DNA of 43,853 nt from an uncultured Selenomonadales bacterium (GTDB lineage Bacteria > Bacillota > Negativicutes > Selenomonadales > Selenomonadaceae), in the NCBI GenBank assembly GCA_946408355.1, contig CAMJRX010000019.1, positions 1 through 43,853 of the forward strand. Reading direction: 5' to 3'. The stretch's first letter is position 1; each line of letters starts with the position of its first letter. A program made the translations under genes and the position numbers. The notes beneath the pieces are model-generated. The model saw only the letters and a list, made by a program, of their open reading frames with translations. It did no database searches and was not told where the DNA came from. Shown piece by piece: positions 23,754 to 33,117 of the stretch.

Positions 23754-24941
23754 TCAGATTTCGGAAAGATATTTGGTGATAGCCGCGTCGTAGTCGGCAG
23801 TGTGCGCGAAAGCCTCCGCCGCAAGTTTTTTACGCATGTCGAGTGGAACTTCACCATGCTCCTTAATTAGCGCGGCAATCTCATCGTAGTGTTCGGGATT
23901 GGTAATGACAGTAACGAACTTAAAATTCTTCGCCGCCGCCCGAATCATCGCGGGGCCGCCAATGTCGATATTTTCAATAGCGTCCTCCAATGTAACGTTC
24001 GGTTTGCGAATTGTCTTTTTGAACGGATAAAGATTGACGACGACTAAATCAATCGGCTCAATGTCATTTTCTTTCATCTGCTGAATATGTTCGGGGTTGT
24101 CGCGCACAGCCAAAATCCCGCCGTGAATTTTCGGATTGAGAGTTTTAACGCGCCCGTTCATAATTTCAGGAAAACCCGTGAGGTCGCTAACGTAAGTAAC
24201 GGGAATGCCCGCCGCACGAATCGCCTTGCCGGTTCCGCCTGTGCTGATAATTTCGACGCCGCACTTACTAAGCTTCCTCGCGAAGTCTACTACGTCGATT
24301 TTGTTTGATACGCTGATTAATGCCCGTTTGATTTTCATTTTGCTGCCTCCAATCTCAACTCTGCGCCCGACGATTTTCAATCGCCCGTCAATAAACAACT
24401 TAATCGCCAACGGATAAATTTTATGCTCTTGCTCCAAAACTCGCGCCGCTAAAGTTTCTTCCGTGTCGTCTTCTAAAACTTCAACTGCCGCTTGCAAAAT
24501 TATCGGTCCAGAATCGGTGCCCTCGTCAACGAAATGAACCGTGCAACCGGAAACTTTTGCGCCATAAGCTAAAACATCTCTGTGTGCGTGTGCTCCGGGG
24601 AATGCCGGCAACAGCGACGGGTGAATATTCATAATGCGCCCCTCAAAATGTTTGACGAACTCCGCGCTTAAAATTCGCATGAATCCCGCCAAAATTACTA
24701 AGTCGACGCCTTTAAGGTGTTTTAAAAGTTCCGCCTCGAAATCTGCGCGGCTCGAAAATTTTTTCCTGTCGACGCAGATATTTTTTATTTCTGCCGCCTC
24801 TGCCCGCGTCAATGCTCCGACGTTTGGTTTGTCAGTCAGCACGATTGAAATTTCCGCCGCCAAAAAGCCGCGTTCGATTGCGTCGATTATTGATTGTAAA
24901 TCTGTGCCACGCCCCGAACATAACACGCCTAATTTAATCAC
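23754..24941 (-). CDS. purN: PurN fused in frame to the IMP cyclohydrolase half of PurH
   Basis: Residues 1 to about 198 are phosphoribosylglycinamide formyltransferase ([50 protein letters not shown]). Residues 202-395 are the N-terminal IMP-cyclohydrolase domain of PurH ([60 protein letters not shown]). The AICAR-formyltransferase half of PurH (about 310 residues) is missing: a normal stop and a terminator follow. No stop separates the two domains, yet GGAGG and an ATG at 24338 sit at the junction ([13 protein letters not shown]), so a 194-residue cyclohydrolase could also be made alone. It overlaps purM by 8 bases. AICAR formylation must be encoded elsewhere. Confidence 0.9.
   Translation of the reverse strand: MIKLGVLCSGRGTDLQSIIDAIERGFLAAEISIVLTDKPNVGALTRAEAAEIKNICVDRKKFSSRADFEAELLKHLKGVDLVILAGFMRILSAEFVKHFEGRIMNIHPSLLPAFPGAHAHRDVLAYGAKVSGCTVHFVDEGTDSGPIILQAAVEVLEDDTEETLAARVLEQEHKIYPLAIKLFIDGRLKIVGRRVEIGGSKMKIKRALISVSNKIDVVDFARKLSKCGVEIISTGGTGKAIRAAGIPVTYVSDLTGFPEIMNGRVKTLNPKIHGGILAVRDNPEHIQQMKENDIEPIDLVVVNLYPFKKTIRKPNVTLEDAIENIDIGGPAMIRAAAKNFKFVTVITNPEHYDEIAALIKEHGEVPLDMRKKLAAEAFAHTADYDAAITKYLSEI
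24336..24352 (-). promoter_or_regulatory. Internal ribosome site and start for the PurH-type domain
   Basis: Inside the purN frame, GGAGG is followed 7 bases later by ATG at 24338, exactly where independent PurH proteins begin (MKIKRALIS). This layout is that of two separate genes whose intervening stop has gone. Confidence 0.65.
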
Positions 24942-25962
24942 TCAAATCACCTCCCAAAATTTCAATGCCTGAACCTTCGACGACGCGCCCGATTTTATAA
25001 AAAGTTTCATCAGTCAAATCGTCAGCAATTTCCTCGTCGACGATTAAAATCATACCAATGCCGCAATTAAACGTTCTAAACATCTCGCGGCGCGGAACTT
25101 TTCCCCAAGCCTGCAAGAGCTTAAAAATCTTTGGGACGCTCCAAGAATCTGCGTCAATCGTCGCGCCTAAATTTTCGGGCAAGGCTCGCGGAATATTATC
25201 GTAAAAGCCGCCGCCCGTCACGTGAATTAATCCATGAATTTTATCGCCGAACTTTTTTATAATCGGTAAACACGTTGCGGGATAAAGTCTCGTCGGTGTC
25301 AACAATTCCTCGCCTATTGTTTTATTAAGCCCGTCAATTTTTTCGTCACCCTTAAAACCCATGCGCTCAAAAACAATTTTCCTAACCAAACTGAATCCAT
25401 TGGAATGTAATCCACTTGATGGCAAGCCGATTAAAATATCGCCGACTTTGACTCGCGCAGGAGTTATCAACGATTTTTTCTCGACGACACCGACAGCAAA
25501 GCCCGCAATGTCGTATTCGCCCTCAGCATAAAAGCCGCTCATTTCAGCCGTCTCGCCGCCGATAAGCGCACAACCCGACGCCTTACACGCATTAGCCACG
25601 CCACAAACGATTTCGGCAACCTGCGCGGGATTGAGTTTGCCGACTGCTAAATAGTCGAGGAAAAACAGTGGCTCGGCTCCTTGAACTAAAATATCGTTAA
25701 CGCACATTGCAACCGCATCTTGCCCGATTGTGTCATGCTTATTCAACATGAACGCGATTTTTAATTTGGTGCCGACGCCGTCTGTGCCCGAAACTAAAAT
25801 CGGCTCGTCGTAGTTTTTCAGCGCGAATAGTCCGCCGAATCCGCCAATGTCGCCTAAAACTTCAGGGCGGTAAGTTGAGCGGACAAAATTTTTTATCAAG
25901 CGAACTGATTCGTTGCCCGCGTCAATGTCTACGCCCGAATCTTTGTAAGTCAACTGCTCCAT
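24934..25962 (-). CDS. purM: Phosphoribosylformylglycinamidine cyclo-ligase (AIR synthetase)
   Basis: This 342-residue ATP-dependent enzyme closes the imidazole ring in purine synthesis. Typical PurM segments are [13 protein letters not shown] at the front, [46 protein letters not shown], and [18 protein letters not shown]. Length is normal for the family. Its ATG shares one base with the stop of the upstream epimerase gene (TAATG) and its end overlaps purN by 8 bases, so all three are translated together. Confidence 0.96.
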   Translation of the reverse strand: MEQLTYKDSGVDIDAGNESVRLIKNFVRSTYRPEVLGDIGGFGGLFALKNYDEPILVSGTDGVGTKLKIAFMLNKHDTIGQDAVAMCVNDILVQGAEPLFFLDYLAVGKLNPAQVAEIVCGVANACKASGCALIGGETAEMSGFYAEGEYDIAGFAVGVVEKKSLITPARVKVGDILIGLPSSGLHSNGFSLVRKIVFERMGFKGDEKIDGLNKTIGEELLTPTRLYPATCLPIIKKFGDKIHGLIHVTGGGFYDNIPRALPENLGATIDADSWSVPKIFKLLQAWGKVPRREMFRTFNCGIGMILIVDEEIADDLTDETFYKIGRVVEGSGIEILGGDLSD

Positions 25963-26894
25963 TAATAGTTCTCCCTAAAATAATCAATCGTGACTTTCAA
26001 GCCGTCCTCAAGTTTAACCGTCGGCTCCCAACCAAGTTTTTCTTTAGCCAAATCAATAACAGGGCAACGTTGCGTCGGGTCGTCGCTCGGCAACGGCTGA
26101 TAAACAATCTTCGACTTACTTCCTGTCAATTTTAAAACCAGCTCGGCAAGCTCCAGCATGGTGAATTCATTAGGGTTGCCCAAATTAACAGGTCCGGTAA
26201 AATTTTCAACATTCATCATTTTAACAATCCCGTCAATCAAATCGTCGACGTAACAAAAACTGCGCGTCTGCGTGCCGTCGCCGTAAACTGTAATGTCCTC
26301 GCCGCGTAAAGCTTGCATAATAAAATTTGAAACGACTCGCCCGTCATTAGCCGTCATGCGCGGTCCATAAGTATTAAAAATCCTAACGACGCGAATATCA
26401 AGCCCGTGTTGCCTGTGGTAGTCAAAAAAAAGAGTTTCGGCGGTTCGTTTACCCTCGTCGTAACAGGCGCGAATGCCAATCGGATTGACTGCGCCGCGAT
26501 AACTTTCTGGTTGCGGGTGAACTTTCGGGTCGCCATAAACTTCAGAAGTACTCGCTTGCAAAACTCGCGCATTGTTTTGTTTAGCGCAACCAAGAGAGTT
26601 TAACGCGCCCATGACGTTGGTTTTAATCGTGCGGACGGGGTCGCGCTGATAGTGCACGGGACTTGCGGGACATGCCAAATTAAAAATCCAATCGACTTCG
26701 GCGTAAATCGGCTGAATCACATCGTGGCGCATAATTTCAAAGTTCGGATTGCTCAAAAGGTGCGCGATATTTTTTTTCTTGCCCGTAAAGAAATTGTCCA
26801 GGCAAATGACCTCGTGCCCGTCGGCAATTAATCTGTCGCACAGGTGAGAACCTAAAAATCCCGCGCCGCCCGTCACCAAAACTCGTTTGCTCAA
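25962..26894 (-). CDS. UDP-glucuronate decarboxylase-like NAD epimerase
   Basis: This 310-residue extended short-chain dehydrogenase resembles UDP-xylose synthase, which decarboxylates UDP-glucuronate to UDP-xylose. The NAD motif is [10 protein letters not shown]; the family features [24 protein letters not shown], the catalytic YDEGKR in [12 protein letters not shown], and [10 protein letters not shown] are present. The TTG at 26894 is preferred because GGAG stands 8 bases before it; the upstream TTG at 26918 has none. It is wedged in the purine operon between a small exported protein gene and purM, which is not an expected metabolic neighbour. A cell-wall sugar role is inferred. Confidence 0.88.
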   Translation of the reverse strand: MSKRVLVTGGAGFLGSHLCDRLIADGHEVICLDNFFTGKKKNIAHLLSNPNFEIMRHDVIQPIYAEVDWIFNLACPASPVHYQRDPVRTIKTNVMGALNSLGCAKQNNARVLQASTSEVYGDPKVHPQPESYRGAVNPIGIRACYDEGKRTAETLFFDYHRQHGLDIRVVRIFNTYGPRMTANDGRVVSNFIMQALRGEDITVYGDGTQTRSFCYVDDLIDGIVKMMNVENFTGPVNLGNPNEFTMLELAELVLKLTGSKSKIVYQPLPSDDPTQRCPVIDLAKEKLGWEPTVKLEDGLKVTIDYFRENY

Positions 26895-26918
26895 AATTTC
26901 ATCTCCATAACTAAACAA

Positions 26919-26950
26919 GGGACAAGGGAAATTTTTAAATCCCTTATCCC
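26919..26950 (-). other. Intra-operon RNA hairpin before the epimerase gene
   Basis: In the minus-strand transcript GGGAUAAGGGA pairs with UCCCUUGUCCC (11 pairs, one G-U) over a 10-base loop. No U run follows, so it is more likely an RNA processing or stability element, or a partial terminator, than a full stop. It overlaps the weaker TTG start at 26918. Confidence 0.55.
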
Positions 26951-26961
26951 CTGAAAATTTT

Positions 26962-27327
26962 TTAATATTCTCCGATAATCCGTTCTCTCATAACCGTATA
27001 CATTGCCCATTCAATCGGCGTATCTTGCGGCGTAGCTCTTCCGCTGAAGTCTTGCGAATTAGTAAAGTCAACGTCGACGGCATCGTTATCAAGATCAAAG
27101 AATGTATACTCCAAATAGTGAACGTCGCCATATGGATCAATCATTTTAAGTGTTGCGTAGGCAATAAACATGCGGTGTTCGTTTTTATAGCTTATGGTAT
27201 TTGTCATGACGTAGCATTCGTAGCCGGTAGTGGGCGACATGCCAACATAAACGTCCGCCGCCTCAGCCTTAACGCCCGCGCAGATTATCAGCCCGACAAT
27301 CGCCGCCATAAAAAATTTTTTCAGCAC
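26962..27327 (-). CDS. Small exported protein of unknown function
   Basis: This 121-residue protein starts [20 protein letters not shown] with a signal peptide cut near AEAAD. The mature part of about 97 residues has many aromatic residues ([23 protein letters not shown]) and is probably a beta-rich domain. GTG at 27327 has GAGG 8 bases upstream. It lies 10 bases after purC. I do not recognise the family; similar small exported proteins are common in Negativicutes, but its presence in a purine operon is odd. Confidence 0.7.
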   Translation of the reverse strand: MLKKFFMAAIVGLIICAGVKAEAADVYVGMSPTTGYECYVMTNTISYKNEHRMFIAYATLKMIDPYGDVHYLEYTFFDLDNDAVDVDFTNSQDFSGRATPQDTPIEWAMYTVMRERIIGEY

Positions 27328-27337
27328 AATAATCGCC

Positions 27338-28042
27338 TCACAAAGTCAGACGTTGTAACATTTCTTGATAAGCCTCGACGACGCCGCCCAAATCTTGACG
27401 GAAACGATCCTTATCAAGTTTTTCGTGCGTTACGGTGTCCCAGAAGCGGCAATTATCCGGCGAAATTTCGTCAGCCAAAAGAACTTCGCCGTCAAAGCGT
27501 CCGAACTCCAGCTTGAAGTCAATCAAGTCAACATTTTTAGCGCGGAGAAGATCGCGCAGAATTGTATTGACGGAAAGGGCAACGTGCTCCATTTGATTGA
27601 GTTCGTCGATTTTTGCCAAATCCAACGCCATAATGTGCCAACGGTTGAGCATGGGGTCGCCCAGTTCGTCGCTCTTGTAATAGTATTCGACAACGGGAAC
27701 GGTAAGCGGCGTGCCCTCTTCCAAGCCAAGACGCTTAACCAAAGAGCCGGCGACAAAGTTGCGCACGACGACTTCCAACTTAATCATGTCGAGTTTCTTA
27801 ACGAGCATTTCACGTTCGCCGACTTTTTCGACGAAGTGATTTTTAATGCCGCGATCTTTGAGCTGCTTAAAGAAAAATTCGCTGAGCTTGTTGTTGATGA
27901 CGCCCTTGCCCTCAATAATGCCGTGTTTTTCGCCGTTAAGCGCGGTGGCATCGTCCTTGAAATAAACCAGCAACTCGTTGGGGTTGTCGGTCTCAAAAAC
28001 GGTTTTCGCCTTGCCTTCGTAAAGAAGATTGCCCTTAATCAT
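27338..28042 (-). CDS. purC: SAICAR synthetase
   Basis: This 234-residue enzyme joins CAIR and aspartate with ATP hydrolysis in purine synthesis. Clear family blocks are [57 protein letters not shown], and SPDNCRFWD. The ATG has AAGGAGG ahead. It lies 20 bases after the MBL-fold gene in the minus-strand purine operon. Confidence 0.96.
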   Translation of the reverse strand: MIKGNLLYEGKAKTVFETDNPNELLVYFKDDATALNGEKHGIIEGKGVINNKLSEFFFKQLKDRGIKNHFVEKVGEREMLVKKLDMIKLEVVVRNFVAGSLVKRLGLEEGTPLTVPVVEYYYKSDELGDPMLNRWHIMALDLAKIDELNQMEHVALSVNTILRDLLRAKNVDLIDFKLEFGRFDGEVLLADEISPDNCRFWDTVTHEKLDKDRFRQDLGGVVEAYQEMLQRLTL

Positions 28043-28062
28043 TTTAAAACCTCCTTAAAACT

Positions 28063-28863
28063 TCATAGTGCTAACGTTTCCAAATCGTTTGGCACATAGA
28101 TTTTACCACTGAAATATTTTCGCCCCTCCGCGCAGTAAAGTTTTTTCCGCTCGGAAAGGTTTTTGTCTTCTGTATGATAAATCAATAAATTTTTAACGTG
28201 AAGTTTTTCTGCAAGTTCACAAGCGTCTTTTACCGTCGAATGATTTTTACCATATGGGTCGAAAATGTCGGTTTGCGAATAAAGACAAAACGCCTCATGC
28301 AACAGCCACTCGGAATTTTCAGCATAGGATTTTCCGTATTCATTACAAGGTTCATCGCCGCAACACGTCAATTTTTTCGCACCGCCGATGTCCATTGAAA
28401 AACCGAATTGCTTTGTTTTAGTCGATTGAATGTCAAAAAAAGTCGTCGCGTGTCCGATAACGTTCACAACTTCGCCGTCGGCAACGGGAATTAAATGGAG
28501 CCTGTCACCTATAAAATTCGTCTCTTTCGGCTGAAGGAGTTTTTTGGCAATGTCTTCAAGCAGTCGCAAAACTTCAGCATGGGCATAAATTTTAGCCTCG
28601 CCGGTGTATTCGCGTTGATTCATATATTGGCAAATCATACGGACGAGCCACAAAATACCCGTGAAATGGTCAATGTGTTTGTGCGTCAAAAAAATTTCGC
28701 GCATATCTTTCCAGTTAAAGCCTGTGAGTTTTAGCTGACGAAGAATTCCACTGCCGCCTCCGCCGTCAACCAGAAAATGTTTATCGCCGTCGCTTACCAC
28801 AAAGCAAGTATTATAACATTCGGTGACAAGCGCATTACCCGTGCCGAGCATTGTAAGTTTCAA
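28063..28863 (-). CDS. MBL-fold metallo-hydrolase
   Basis: This 266-residue protein has the metallo-beta-lactamase fold of RNase Z and related phosphodiesterases: MLGTGNA at the start, LVDGGGGSGI, the zinc motif THKHIDHFTG (HxHxDH), a further histidine-containing region NVIGHATTFFDIQ, and LIYHTED near the end. The SWLLHEAF-like segment (EWLLHEAFCLY) resembles RNase Z-type proteins, but it lacks a clear tRNA-binding exosite. It sits between purB and purC, so a housekeeping role in nucleotide metabolism is possible. The substrate is unknown. Confidence 0.85.
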   Translation of the reverse strand: MKLTMLGTGNALVTECYNTCFVVSDGDKHFLVDGGGGSGILRQLKLTGFNWKDMREIFLTHKHIDHFTGILWLVRMICQYMNQREYTGEAKIYAHAEVLRLLEDIAKKLLQPKETNFIGDRLHLIPVADGEVVNVIGHATTFFDIQSTKTKQFGFSMDIGGAKKLTCCGDEPCNEYGKSYAENSEWLLHEAFCLYSQTDIFDPYGKNHSTVKDACELAEKLHVKNLLIYHTEDKNLSERKKLYCAEGRKYFSGKIYVPNDLETLAL

Positions 28864-28874
28864 AAATTTTCCTC

Positions 28875-30167
28875 CTAAAGTCCAAAACGAGAGAAAATCA
28901 TATCTACATTGCGCAGGAAAAATTTATAGTCAAAGCAGTCGGAAATTTCCTCTGCGCTAAGATATTTTGTAATGTCGGGGTCGCGCTTGACGTTGGTTTG
29001 AAAATCTTCGCCGTCCATCCAGCGTTTCATGGCGTTGCGCTGAACCCATTTATAAGCGTCTTCGCGCAGTACACCCTTACCTACAATTTCAAGCATGAGC
29101 CGCTGACTGTAAATCAAACCGCCTGTGCGATTCATATTATGCAACATTGCGTCGGGATAAACAAGCAGTTTGTCGACGATATTTGTAATTTTTCTTGTGC
29201 AGTAGTCAACATTAATCGTCGAGTCGGGCAAAATCACGCGCTCAACGGAGCTGTGGGAAATGTCGCGTTCGTGCCAAAGAGTAATGTCCTCCATTGCGGC
29301 GATTGCATTTCCTCTGACAAGCCGCGCCATACCGGCAACGCGCTCACAGTTAATCGGGTTGCGTTTATGCGGCATAGCTGACGAACCTTTTTGTCCGGGA
29401 GAAAAATATTCTTCAGCCTCGCGAATATCGGTGCGTTGAAGGTTGCGAATTTCGGTTGCGATTTTTTCCAATGTGCTCGCGACGATTGCCAAAGTCGTCA
29501 TGTATTCGGCGTGGCGATCGCGCTGAATAACTTGTGTTGCTAAACGAACGGGCGTCAAGTCTAATTTTTTGCAGACAAGCTCTTCAATCTTCGGGTCAAT
29601 GTTTGAATAGGTGCCGACTGCGCCGCTAAGCTTACCGACGCTGACGATTTTTTTAGCATGTTCGACGCGCTCAATATCCCGTTCAATTTCCGCGCTCCAA
29701 AGCAAAAGTTTAAGTCCAAAAGTCATCGGCTCCGCGTGTATACCGTGCGTTCTGCCAATACAAGCCGTGTGTTTGAATTCGACTGCGCGGCGTCTCAAAA
29801 CTTCGCGGAAATTTTTTAAGTCGTCGAGGATAATTTCTGCCGAACGTTTCATCATTAAGCAAATAGCGGTATCTTTAACATCGCTGGAAGTCAAGCCCTT
29901 GTGAATATATTTCGAGTCCTCGCCGACGTATTCGCCGACGCAAGTTAGGAACGCAATAATGTCGTGGTGTGTGATGGATTCGATTTCGTGAATACGTTCG
30001 AGATTGAAATTTGCCTTAGCGCGAATATTTTTAGCGGCTTCAACGGGAATTTCTCCGAGTTCTGCCATAGCGTCGCATGCGGCAAGTTCCACGTCGAGAA
30101 TGGTTTGCCATTCATTTTCTATCGACCAAAGTTTTCCCATTTCGGGCAAGGTGTAGCGTTCAATCAT
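28875..30167 (-). CDS. purB: Adenylosuccinate lyase
   Basis: This 430-residue enzyme splits SAICAR and adenylosuccinate, two steps of purine synthesis. The family features are MIERYTLPEMGKLWS, THHDIIAFLT, GLTSSDVKDTA, RTHGIHAEPMTFG and the signature SSAMPHKRNPINCE. The ATG at 30167 has AAGGAAG at good spacing; GTG at 30176 does not. It is the first gene of the operon purB-MBL-purC-exported protein-epimerase-purM-purNH. No purine riboswitch is visible ahead of it; an intrinsic hairpin lies 50-80 bases upstream. Confidence 0.96.
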   Translation of the reverse strand: MIERYTLPEMGKLWSIENEWQTILDVELAACDAMAELGEIPVEAAKNIRAKANFNLERIHEIESITHHDIIAFLTCVGEYVGEDSKYIHKGLTSSDVKDTAICLMMKRSAEIILDDLKNFREVLRRRAVEFKHTACIGRTHGIHAEPMTFGLKLLLWSAEIERDIERVEHAKKIVSVGKLSGAVGTYSNIDPKIEELVCKKLDLTPVRLATQVIQRDRHAEYMTTLAIVASTLEKIATEIRNLQRTDIREAEEYFSPGQKGSSAMPHKRNPINCERVAGMARLVRGNAIAAMEDITLWHERDISHSSVERVILPDSTINVDYCTRKITNIVDKLLVYPDAMLHNMNRTGGLIYSQRLMLEIVGKGVLREDAYKWVQRNAMKRWMDGEDFQTNVKRDPDITKYLSAEEISDCFDYKFFLRNVDMIFSRFGL

Positions 30168-30218
30168 AGAAAACACTTCCTTTTTAGAGTTATCGCCTTA
30201 ATTATTCAACGTAAATTA

Positions 30219-30250
30219 AAAAAATCCCCCGCGTTTGCAGGGGTTTTTTA
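30219..30250 (-). terminator. Bidirectional-looking intrinsic terminator
   Basis: A GC-rich stem (CCCC..GC / GC..GGGG) is flanked by an A run and a T run. It ends the proline-rich repeat gene on the minus strand and lies ahead of purB. Confidence 0.8.
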
Positions 30251-30295
30251 TTATCCGTTAAAAATTTTTCAGTTATTAGCCGCGTTTATAAGTTT

Positions 30296-31471
30296 TCATA
30301 AGTCTAAGTAATAATGTGTAGATAATTCGACGAGTTCATCAGCAACTAACGAATGAAAACCTGCATAAGATAAATTTTCAGCCTGCGCGGAAAAAGTGTA
30401 ATGTCCGACTGCCCACGCCGCGACTTGTTGAGTTTCAGAAATTTTAGCAATGTAAATCGTCGTTCCGGTTGAAGTATCCACGCGCCACTTGACACCCGTC
30501 ACGCCGCTAATATCTTGAAGTGCTTCGCCTTCCGCCCGTTTATGAGTTCTTATCTTTAAAGAAACTGTTGGCTCCCATCTGCGCCCGTAACGAACTTCAG
30601 CTATACCTTGTCCCGCGTAAAGTGCTGTTATCTCGTAACCTGACTTGCGCGACATGTACAGCGGGATAAATTTCACTGCGCGGGCTACTTCAATAAAGTT
30701 TGCATATACGAGCTTTTGATTGGGCAAGGCGACCGTCTCAACGATTTGCGGCGTTATCTGTGGTGTTGGAATCTCGGTTATCGGATTCGGCGTTGAGGGT
30801 TCGTTTATTGGTTGCGGCGTCGATTTAGGCGTTGACGGTTCGTTTATCGGTTGGAGCGTTGGTTTTGGTGTCGACGGTTCGTTTATCGGTTGAGGCGTTG
30901 GTTTAGGCGTTGACGGTTCGTTTATTGGTTGCGGCGTCGGTTTAGGTGTCGACGGTTCGTTTATTGGTTGCGGCGTCGATTTAGGCGTTGAGGGTTCGTT
31001 TATTGGTTGCGGCGTCGGTTTAGGTGTCGACGGTTCGTTTATTGGTTGCGGCGTCGATTTAGGCGTTGAGGGTTCGTTTATTGGTTGCGGCGTCGGTTTA
31101 GGTGTCGACGGTTCGTTTATCGGTTGCGGCGTTGGTTTAGGCGTTGACGGCTCAATAGTAATTCTTTCGTCTCTGCGCGGCTTATCCTTTTGCTTTGCGC
31201 TATCTTTGAGTTTTTGCTCGTTAGCTTTCTCTTTTTCCTTACGCGTCTGTCTGAGTTTCTTTTTGCGTTCTTTAATTTCTTTATCGGTTTCTTGCGTCGG
31301 CTCGGTCGATATACTTTCTGTCAATGCTGGATTTATTTCATCAAGCTCTTCTTCGGAATTTTCTTGTTCAGCCGCGATAAGTGAAAGTTCTTTGTCTTCC
31401 TCCGCTGCATAACACGGAAATTGAATCGCCGCCATTATCATCAGCACGACGACTTTTTTCATGAAGTCCAA
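30296..31471 (-). CDS. Exported protein with Pro/Thr-rich 13-residue repeats
   Basis: This 391-residue protein has a signal peptide (MKKVVVLMIMAAIQFPCYA), an acidic then strongly basic Lys/Arg/Glu-rich stretch likely to be helical, nine or so copies of EPSTPKPTPQPIN, and a C-terminal domain of about 140 residues (from VETVALPNQKLVYA). The repeats would form an extended spacer, as in cell-wall-crossing proteins. The TTG at 31471 is chosen: AGGAGG lies 7 bases ahead, while the ATG at 31462 is 15 bases away. The end domain is not one I recognise. A divergent promoter region separates it from the next gene. Confidence 0.75.
   Translation of the reverse strand: MDFMKKVVVLMIMAAIQFPCYAAEEDKELSLIAAEQENSEEELDEINPALTESISTEPTQETDKEIKERKKKLRQTRKEKEKANEQKLKDSAKQKDKPRRDERITIEPSTPKPTPQPINEPSTPKPTPQPINEPSTPKSTPQPINEPSTPKPTPQPINEPSTPKSTPQPINEPSTPKPTPQPINEPSTPKPTPQPINEPSTPKPTLQPINEPSTPKSTPQPINEPSTPNPITEIPTPQITPQIVETVALPNQKLVYANFIEVARAVKFIPLYMSRKSGYEITALYAGQGIAEVRYGRRWEPTVSLKIRTHKRAEGEALQDISGVTGVKWRVDTSTGTTIYIAKISETQQVAAWAVGHYTFSAQAENLSYAGFHSLVADELVELSTHYYLDL
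30775..31155 (-). repeat. 39-bp tandem repeats (EPSTPKPTPQPIN)
   Basis: Nine full 13-codon units and a partial tenth, alternating mainly between KPT and KST variants and TTA/TTC-type silent changes. The alternation of variants suggests that blocks of two units have been duplicated. Confidence 0.92.
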
Positions 31472-31502
31472 AAATATTCCTCCTTGCAAATAATTCACGT
31501 CG

Positions 31503-31582
31503 ATTATAATTCAAAAAAATTTTTTTAGCATGAAAATTACTTGTTATCTATTACTGCAAAAAATATTAAACTCTGTTATAAT
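31503..31582. promoter_or_regulatory. Divergent promoter region
   Basis: A TATAAT at 31577-31582 (+) precedes the glycosyltransferase gene, and ATTATA at 31503-31508 gives a TATAAT on the minus strand for the repeat protein. Both -35 boxes are weak, so the elements rest on the -10 boxes and gene positions. Confidence 0.4.
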
Positions 31583-31611
31583 GCTGTAAAATTTTTGTAG
31601 GAGGAAACTTT

Positions 31612-33117
31612 ATGCAGAATGAAACGCAATTCGTACCTAACATTTTACTTTGCGGCGACGAGACAGATTTTTTTTCGCGTATCGGCAATCGTCCGTTTAA
31701 AATCGTCGGACATGCGGAAATTTCCGGCGAGGATTTTAACTTCGTGCAGGATAATAAAATTTTTTTCAACGATAAAATTCAGGAATTGCCCGAACTTGTA
31801 GAATATCTTAAGAGCGGCGCGGTTGATTATTTTATCTTCACGAAGATGAAAGATTTTGGTGCCTTCCGCAATAATGCTTATCAGCGCGGATTTTTCTCGT
31901 CGCAAGTCGTTTCCCTTGAAGAATTTAAAATTACACCGCTGGAATTTTTATATGACGTGAACGCTGACTTCCGCCTCTTGCGCTATTTGAAAAAATCCGG
32001 CGTTAAAACTGTGCTCGACGTGGACGCTTATTTTTCGCGCGGGCAAATTTTTACTAAGTTTGTCAATGACTTTACGACGATTGATGCCGTTGCTGATAAG
32101 CCGTTGCAACCGATAACAGAAAATATTTACACGCGAGTTTACAAAAATCTTGCAGAGGTCGGACTTAAACGCTACGATGCCACGCTGATTATCGAACGTT
32201 CACCCGCTGATTTTGCCGCCATGTATATTTTGCTTGAAAATTTTTCCGACAAGATTATAACTTTTGCGCGACCTGGCTCCGAACTTGAAAAGCACATTTT
32301 AGAGAACGCAGATAGATTTGCAGAGGTTATCGGTATGCACGCCGGTGCACTTAATTGGTATTTCCTCACGCGACGCAAGCCGCCCGAAGATTTTTGCGTT
32401 TACGTTGTCACACACAAGCCTACGCCTCACGACGGCAAACTCCCCGACGGCTACAAAATTATTCACGCGGGGCACGAGGGCAAAGAGGATTTTGGCTATC
32501 CCGGCGACGACACTGGCGATAATATCAGCCGCCTCAATCTTTACATCAACGAGATAACCGCGCTGTATTGGTTTTGGAAAAATACTAAGCACACGACGCT
32601 TGGGCTGGCGCATTACCGCAGATTTTTTACCGAATCCGACGACCCGAAATTTGCCTATGAAAAAATTTTAACAAACGACGCTGCGCAAAAAATTCTAAAG
32701 GATTACGATATAATTGTTTCCGAACTTTATTGCGGCGGTTTAACGCAACGGGAATTTGTAGTTAACGATTGCGGAAAAGAGCTGGCGAATTTGGGCGAAA
32801 ATATTTTGCGTAAACATATTCTGCAAGCTCAACCGGATTATCTTGACGCCTTTGAATACGTGATGAATTCGCCAACGCTTTATAAGTGCAACATGTTCGT
32901 TACGCGCCGAAATGTTTTGGACGCTTTTTGTAAGTGGTTGTTCTCGTTTATAATCGACGCGACGGACGAGGCTTTACGAACGGTGAATTTGCAAGATCTT
33001 CCCTGGTCGCCGCGCAGATTAATGAGTTTTCTCGCTGAACGCATGTTGACTGTTTGGCTGATTAAAAATCGTTTAAGAATCAAAGAACTAACTATCATGC
33101 AGGTCGAGGGCTTATGA
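31612..33117 (+). CDS. DUF4422 glycosyltransferase with an extra N-terminal domain
   Basis: The last 250 residues of this 501-residue protein match the DUF4422 glycosyltransferase family found in capsule and exopolysaccharide loci: CVYVVTHKPTP, GDDTGDNISRLN, NEITALYWFWKN, LGLAHYRRFF, and MFVTRRNVLDAFCKWLF. The first 240 or so residues form a separate domain with an alternating alpha/beta look (PNILLCGDETDF; VDYFIFTKM; KTVLDVDAYF) and no motif I can name. TAGGAGG precedes the ATG. The stop overlaps the copA start by 4 bases, so the two genes are cotranslated although no common role is obvious. Confidence 0.85.
   Translation: MQNETQFVPNILLCGDETDFFSRIGNRPFKIVGHAEISGEDFNFVQDNKIFFNDKIQELPELVEYLKSGAVDYFIFTKMKDFGAFRNNAYQRGFFSSQVVSLEEFKITPLEFLYDVNADFRLLRYLKKSGVKTVLDVDAYFSRGQIFTKFVNDFTTIDAVADKPLQPITENIYTRVYKNLAEVGLKRYDATLIIERSPADFAAMYILLENFSDKIITFARPGSELEKHILENADRFAEVIGMHAGALNWYFLTRRKPPEDFCVYVVTHKPTPHDGKLPDGYKIIHAGHEGKEDFGYPGDDTGDNISRLNLYINEITALYWFWKNTKHTTLGLAHYRRFFTESDDPKFAYEKILTNDAAQKILKDYDIIVSELYCGGLTQREFVVNDCGKELANLGENILRKHILQAQPDYLDAFEYVMNSPTLYKCNMFVTRRNVLDAFCKWLFSFIIDATDEALRTVNLQDLPWSPRRLMSFLAERMLTVWLIKNRLRIKELTIMQVEGL

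Noticed and set aside
27365-28099. 244-codon plus-strand frame opposite purC
   Set aside because: purC on the other strand is unmistakable; the frame has no ribosome site and no recognisable family.
30168-30295. Possible purine riboswitch or PurR site ahead of purB
   Set aside because: I see only an intrinsic terminator and no conserved purine aptamer pattern; no promoter is clear either.
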